Assembly: GCA_947631585.1 (NCBI GenBank)
Contig: CANRLY010000088.1
Coordinates: forward strand, 1 to 7,644
Origin: an uncultured Clostridia bacterium
Lineage (GTDB): Bacteria > Bacillota > Clostridia > Oscillospirales > Ruminococcaceae
Length of the DNA: 7,644 bases
Direction of reading: 5' to 3'
Made by a program: the position numbers and the translations under genes. Positions 5,808-7,644 of this stretch are shown here, in pieces. Each line of letters opens with the position of its first letter. Position 1 is the first letter of the stretch. A model generated the notes under the pieces. It saw nothing but the letters and a program-made list of their open reading frames with translations. It was not told the origin of the DNA and ran no database searches.

Positions 5808-6056
5808 CATATTTCAAGGCGCATATCCATAAATTACAGGAAGGTTACAATTTTTCGCAGGAGCAGCAGCCGTTTCAACTGAAAAATTGTTTAGTTTCCA
5901 CATATTTCTTTGGAAAATTTCGGCAGTTTTATCGTGTTTAACAGTTTGTTAACACAATCCGTCGAAAAATATGTTACAATTTGTAATATATTAACCGACA
6001 GGATAGGAGTTCTGACCGGAAATGTTCCGGCCTTGATTAAATTTCACAAAAACAGC
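5808..6056. other. AT-rich intergenic region upstream of the CdaR-like gene
   Basis: No convincing gene is seen; short open frames here have no ribosome binding site. An extended -10, TGTTACAAT (5972-5980), has no proper -35 and could be a second promoter. A small perfect hairpin lies at 6016-6030 (CCGGAA, loop ATG, TTCCGG), and a short GTGTT/AACAC inverted repeat spans 5934-5955. Confidence 0.4.
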
Positions 6057-6085
6057 TTGCAAAATGCGTATTTTTTTGGTATTAT
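6057..6085 (+). promoter_or_regulatory. Promoter of the CdaR/PucR-like gene
   Basis: TTGCAA (6057-6062), a 17-nt spacer and TATTAT (6080-6085). The predicted start near 6092 leaves a leader of about 50 nt, ending in AGGGG (6131-6135), 7 nt before the ATG. Confidence 0.7.
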
Positions 6086-6142
6086 AGTAATGATAGGCAT
6101 TGCATAAGCCAAAAAATCAATTTGCAGCAGAGGGGAATTATT

Positions 6143-7228
6143 ATGTCCAACAGATTATTTCAGAGCATTATCCATCAGATGCGTGACACCATCGACTGCG
6201 TTATCGGCGTTATTGACGAAAACGCTTCGATCATCGCCTGCTCAGACCTTTCCCAGATAGGAACGACCAATGAGTTCGTTTCGCTGGATATGGGCGAGGC
6301 TCACGACGCTTTCGTCAGGGACGGCTATACCTATAAGCCTTTCGGCGCTCACGTTAAACCGGATTACGCCGTGTTCGTGGAGGGTACAGACGAGGTCGCC
6401 GCCAAGTACGCAAATATCCTCGCTATCGCTCTCTCCAGTATCAAACAGTATTACGACGAAAAGTACGACAGAAATAATTTTATCAAAAACGTCGTCCTGG
6501 ATAACGTGCTTCCCGGCGACGTCCACGTTAAGGCAAGAGAACTCCATTTTAACTCGGACGTCTCAAGAGTCGTGCTGCTCATCAGGATAATCTCCGCTAA
6601 CGACGTCTCCGCTTACGATGTTATACAGAACCTCTTCCCCGATAAGAACAAGGACTTCGTTTTCAATATCACTGAATCGGATATCGTCCTCGTTAAGGAA
6701 GTCAAGGCTACCGTTGAATCCAAAGACCTTGAAAAACTTGCCAGATCTATTTCCGATACATTAAGCAGCGAATTCTACACCCGTGTGAACGTCGGCATCG
6801 GTACTGTGGTGGAGGGCGTCAAGGACCTTGCAAGGTCTTTCAAGGAGGCTCAGACCGCTCTGGAGGTCGGAAAGGTGTTCGATACCGACAAGGTCATAGT
6901 TTCTTACGACAACCTGGGTATCGCAAGACTTATCTATCACCTGCCTACTACCCTTTGCGAAACTTTCCTTAAAGAAGTTTTCAAAAGAGGCTCTATCGAA
7001 ACGCTTGACCACGAGACTTTGTTTACTATCCAGAAATTCTTTGAGAACAACCTGAATGTTTCCGAAACGTCAAGGAAACTGTTTGTGCATAGAAACACGC
7101 TTGTTTACAGGCTTGAGAAGATCAAGAAGCTCACCGGTCTGGATCTGCGTGAGTTCGACCATGCGATAATCTTCAAGATCGCACTTATGGTAAGGAAGTA
7201 TCTCTCCGCCAACCCTGTCAAATTCTGA
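6143..7228 (+). CDS. CdaR/PucR-family transcriptional regulator
   Basis: From ATG 6143 (AGGGG 7 nt upstream) the protein has 361 aa. The C-terminus is the family's helix-turn-helix: FENNLNVSETSRKLFVHRNTLVYRLEKI (about 300-327) and then LTGLDLREFDHAIIFKIAL, the PucR C-terminal HTH_30 domain that binds DNA. The middle (about 135-265) contains VNVGIGTVVEGVKDLARSFKEAQTALEVG (215-243), typical of the degenerate GGDEF-like domain of CdaR and PucR proteins; it has no GGDEF motif, so no cyclase activity is expected. The N-terminal part (1-110), with IGVIDENASIIACSD, resembles the ligand-sensing part of sugar-diacid regulators but is divergent, so the ligand is unknown. In relatives the regulator activates genes for sugar diacid or purine use; no such genes are in view. 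Isoleucine codons are mainly ATC (about 24 ATC to 5 ATA). A TTG at 6122 in frame is a less likely start. No terminator is seen after it. Confidence 0.85.
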   Translation: MSNRLFQSIIHQMRDTIDCVIGVIDENASIIACSDLSQIGTTNEFVSLDMGEAHDAFVRDGYTYKPFGAHVKPDYAVFVEGTDEVAAKYANILAIALSSIKQYYDEKYDRNNFIKNVVLDNVLPGDVHVKARELHFNSDVSRVVLLIRIISANDVSAYDVIQNLFPDKNKDFVFNITESDIVLVKEVKATVESKDLEKLARSISDTLSSEFYTRVNVGIGTVVEGVKDLARSFKEAQTALEVGKVFDTDKVIVSYDNLGIARLIYHLPTTLCETFLKEVFKRGSIETLDHETLFTIQKFFENNLNVSETSRKLFVHRNTLVYRLEKIKKLTGLDLREFDHAIIFKIALMVRKYLSANPVKF

Positions 7229-7644
7229 CAACTTCCGTGCAACGGGGGCGTTCTCCGGGCTGGGCGACCGCCGTGGCGCTGTGTGCGACCGCTGTGTCCG
7301 AGGAAGCCGGAAATTCACGGTTCGCCGCTGGGCTGGACAACTTCCGCACTGAGGGTGAACACTGGGCAGGACAACCGCCGGTTTAGGTGGAAACTTCTTG
7401 GCTAGGCGACCGCAAGTTGCGGAAACGCACGGTTTGCCGCTGGGCTGGACAGCCGCCAAACTGAGGGCGACCGCAGGATTGGGCGACCGCCGGTTTGGGC
7501 GGAAAACCTCTTGGCTAGGCAACCGCAAGTTGCAGAATCGCACGGTTTGCCGCAGGGCTGGACAACCTCAGAACTGAGGGCGACCGCCAGGCTGGTAATT
7601 TCTCGGCTGGGCGAGCGAAAGTCGGCGGAGACAGATTATATCGC
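7229..7644. repeat. GC-rich noncoding array of degenerate ~113-nt repeats
   Basis: The segment after the regulator gene is built of similar units. GGCTAGGC-ACCGCAAGTTGC starts at 7400 and again at 7513 (period 113), with one base differing in the gap. CACGGTTYGCCGC is at 7316, 7428 and 7541 (periods 112 and 113), followed each time by GGGCTGGACA. Within units the short motif GGGCGACCGC or a variant recurs (7262, 7285, 7405, 7466, 7481, 7577). At least two full units (7400-7512, 7513 to about 7620) and one drifted unit (about 7287-7399) are visible, with further motif copies back to 7262. Small palindromes lie inside: CCGCAAGTTGCGG (7410-7422) and CCGCC/GGCGG (7487-7502). The open frames crossing it are not credible as genes. 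The array may continue past 7620, where the similarity fades. Confidence 0.8.

Noticed and set aside
5627..5941. + strand open frame of 104 codons
   Set aside because: It runs through the end of the HPr gene, its terminator and the twin hairpins, so it is not a plausible gene.
5910..6107. Short + strand open frame of 65 codons
   Set aside because: It lacks a ribosome binding site, covers promoter-like sequence of the next gene and has no recognisable features.
7070..7543. Minus-strand open frame of 157 codons across the repeat array
   Set aside because: It overlaps the helix-turn-helix coding part of the regulator and owes its length to GC-rich repeats; it has no ribosome binding site or family motif.
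7262..7620. CRISPR array
   Set aside because: The repeated units are long and degenerate, and similarity runs through the whole unit rather than alternating with unique spacers; no cas gene is seen.

Overview
The window looks like a chromosomal segment from a Gram-positive clostridial Bacillota, most probably Oscillospiraceae/Ruminococcus-like. The evidence is AAGGAGG-type ribosome binding sites, near-consensus sigma-A promoters with 17-nt spacers, an HPr carrying both His15 and the regulatory Ser46 site, and a CdaR/PucR-type regulator. The taxonomic call is inference. All supported genes are on the + strand, each flanked by its own signals, so this is a run of short transcription units rather than one operon.

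Layout: (1) 1-623, the 3' part of a lipase/esterase of the alpha/beta hydrolase fold, with the Ser, Asp and His of the triad all visible. (2) 782-2053, a PLP-dependent O-acetylhomoserine sulfhydrylase (MetY-like), closed by a terminator. (3) 2289-3614, a two-TM protein whose outer domain resembles a signal-peptidase (S26) fold without the catalytic serine, joined to a long repetitive Pro/Ala and Gln-rich tail; it has its own strong promoter and terminator. (4) 3719-4984, rimM-trmD, ribosome maturation and tRNA m1G37 methylation, co-transcribed from an extended -10 promoter. (5) 5389-5661, HPr of the sugar phosphotransferase system, with a near-consensus promoter, a structured 5' leader and a perfect 13-bp terminator. 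(6) 5729-5807, a C-rich tract and two back-to-back perfect hairpins. (7) 6143-7228, a CdaR/PucR-family transcription regulator. (8) 7229-7644, a GC-rich noncoding array of degenerate repeats of about 113 nt.

Functionally this is mainly housekeeping: sulfur amino-acid synthesis, translation (rimM-trmD) and sugar uptake control (HPr, perhaps the CdaR-like regulator). Nothing proves a complete novel system. The parts that best deserve a second look are the apparent pseudo-signal-peptidase with its repeat tail, a TrmD with substitutions at normally conserved positions (GGG to SER at 55-57, and Glu at the catalytic Asp169 position), the nested hairpin in the HPr leader, and the ~113-nt repeat array at the right edge.
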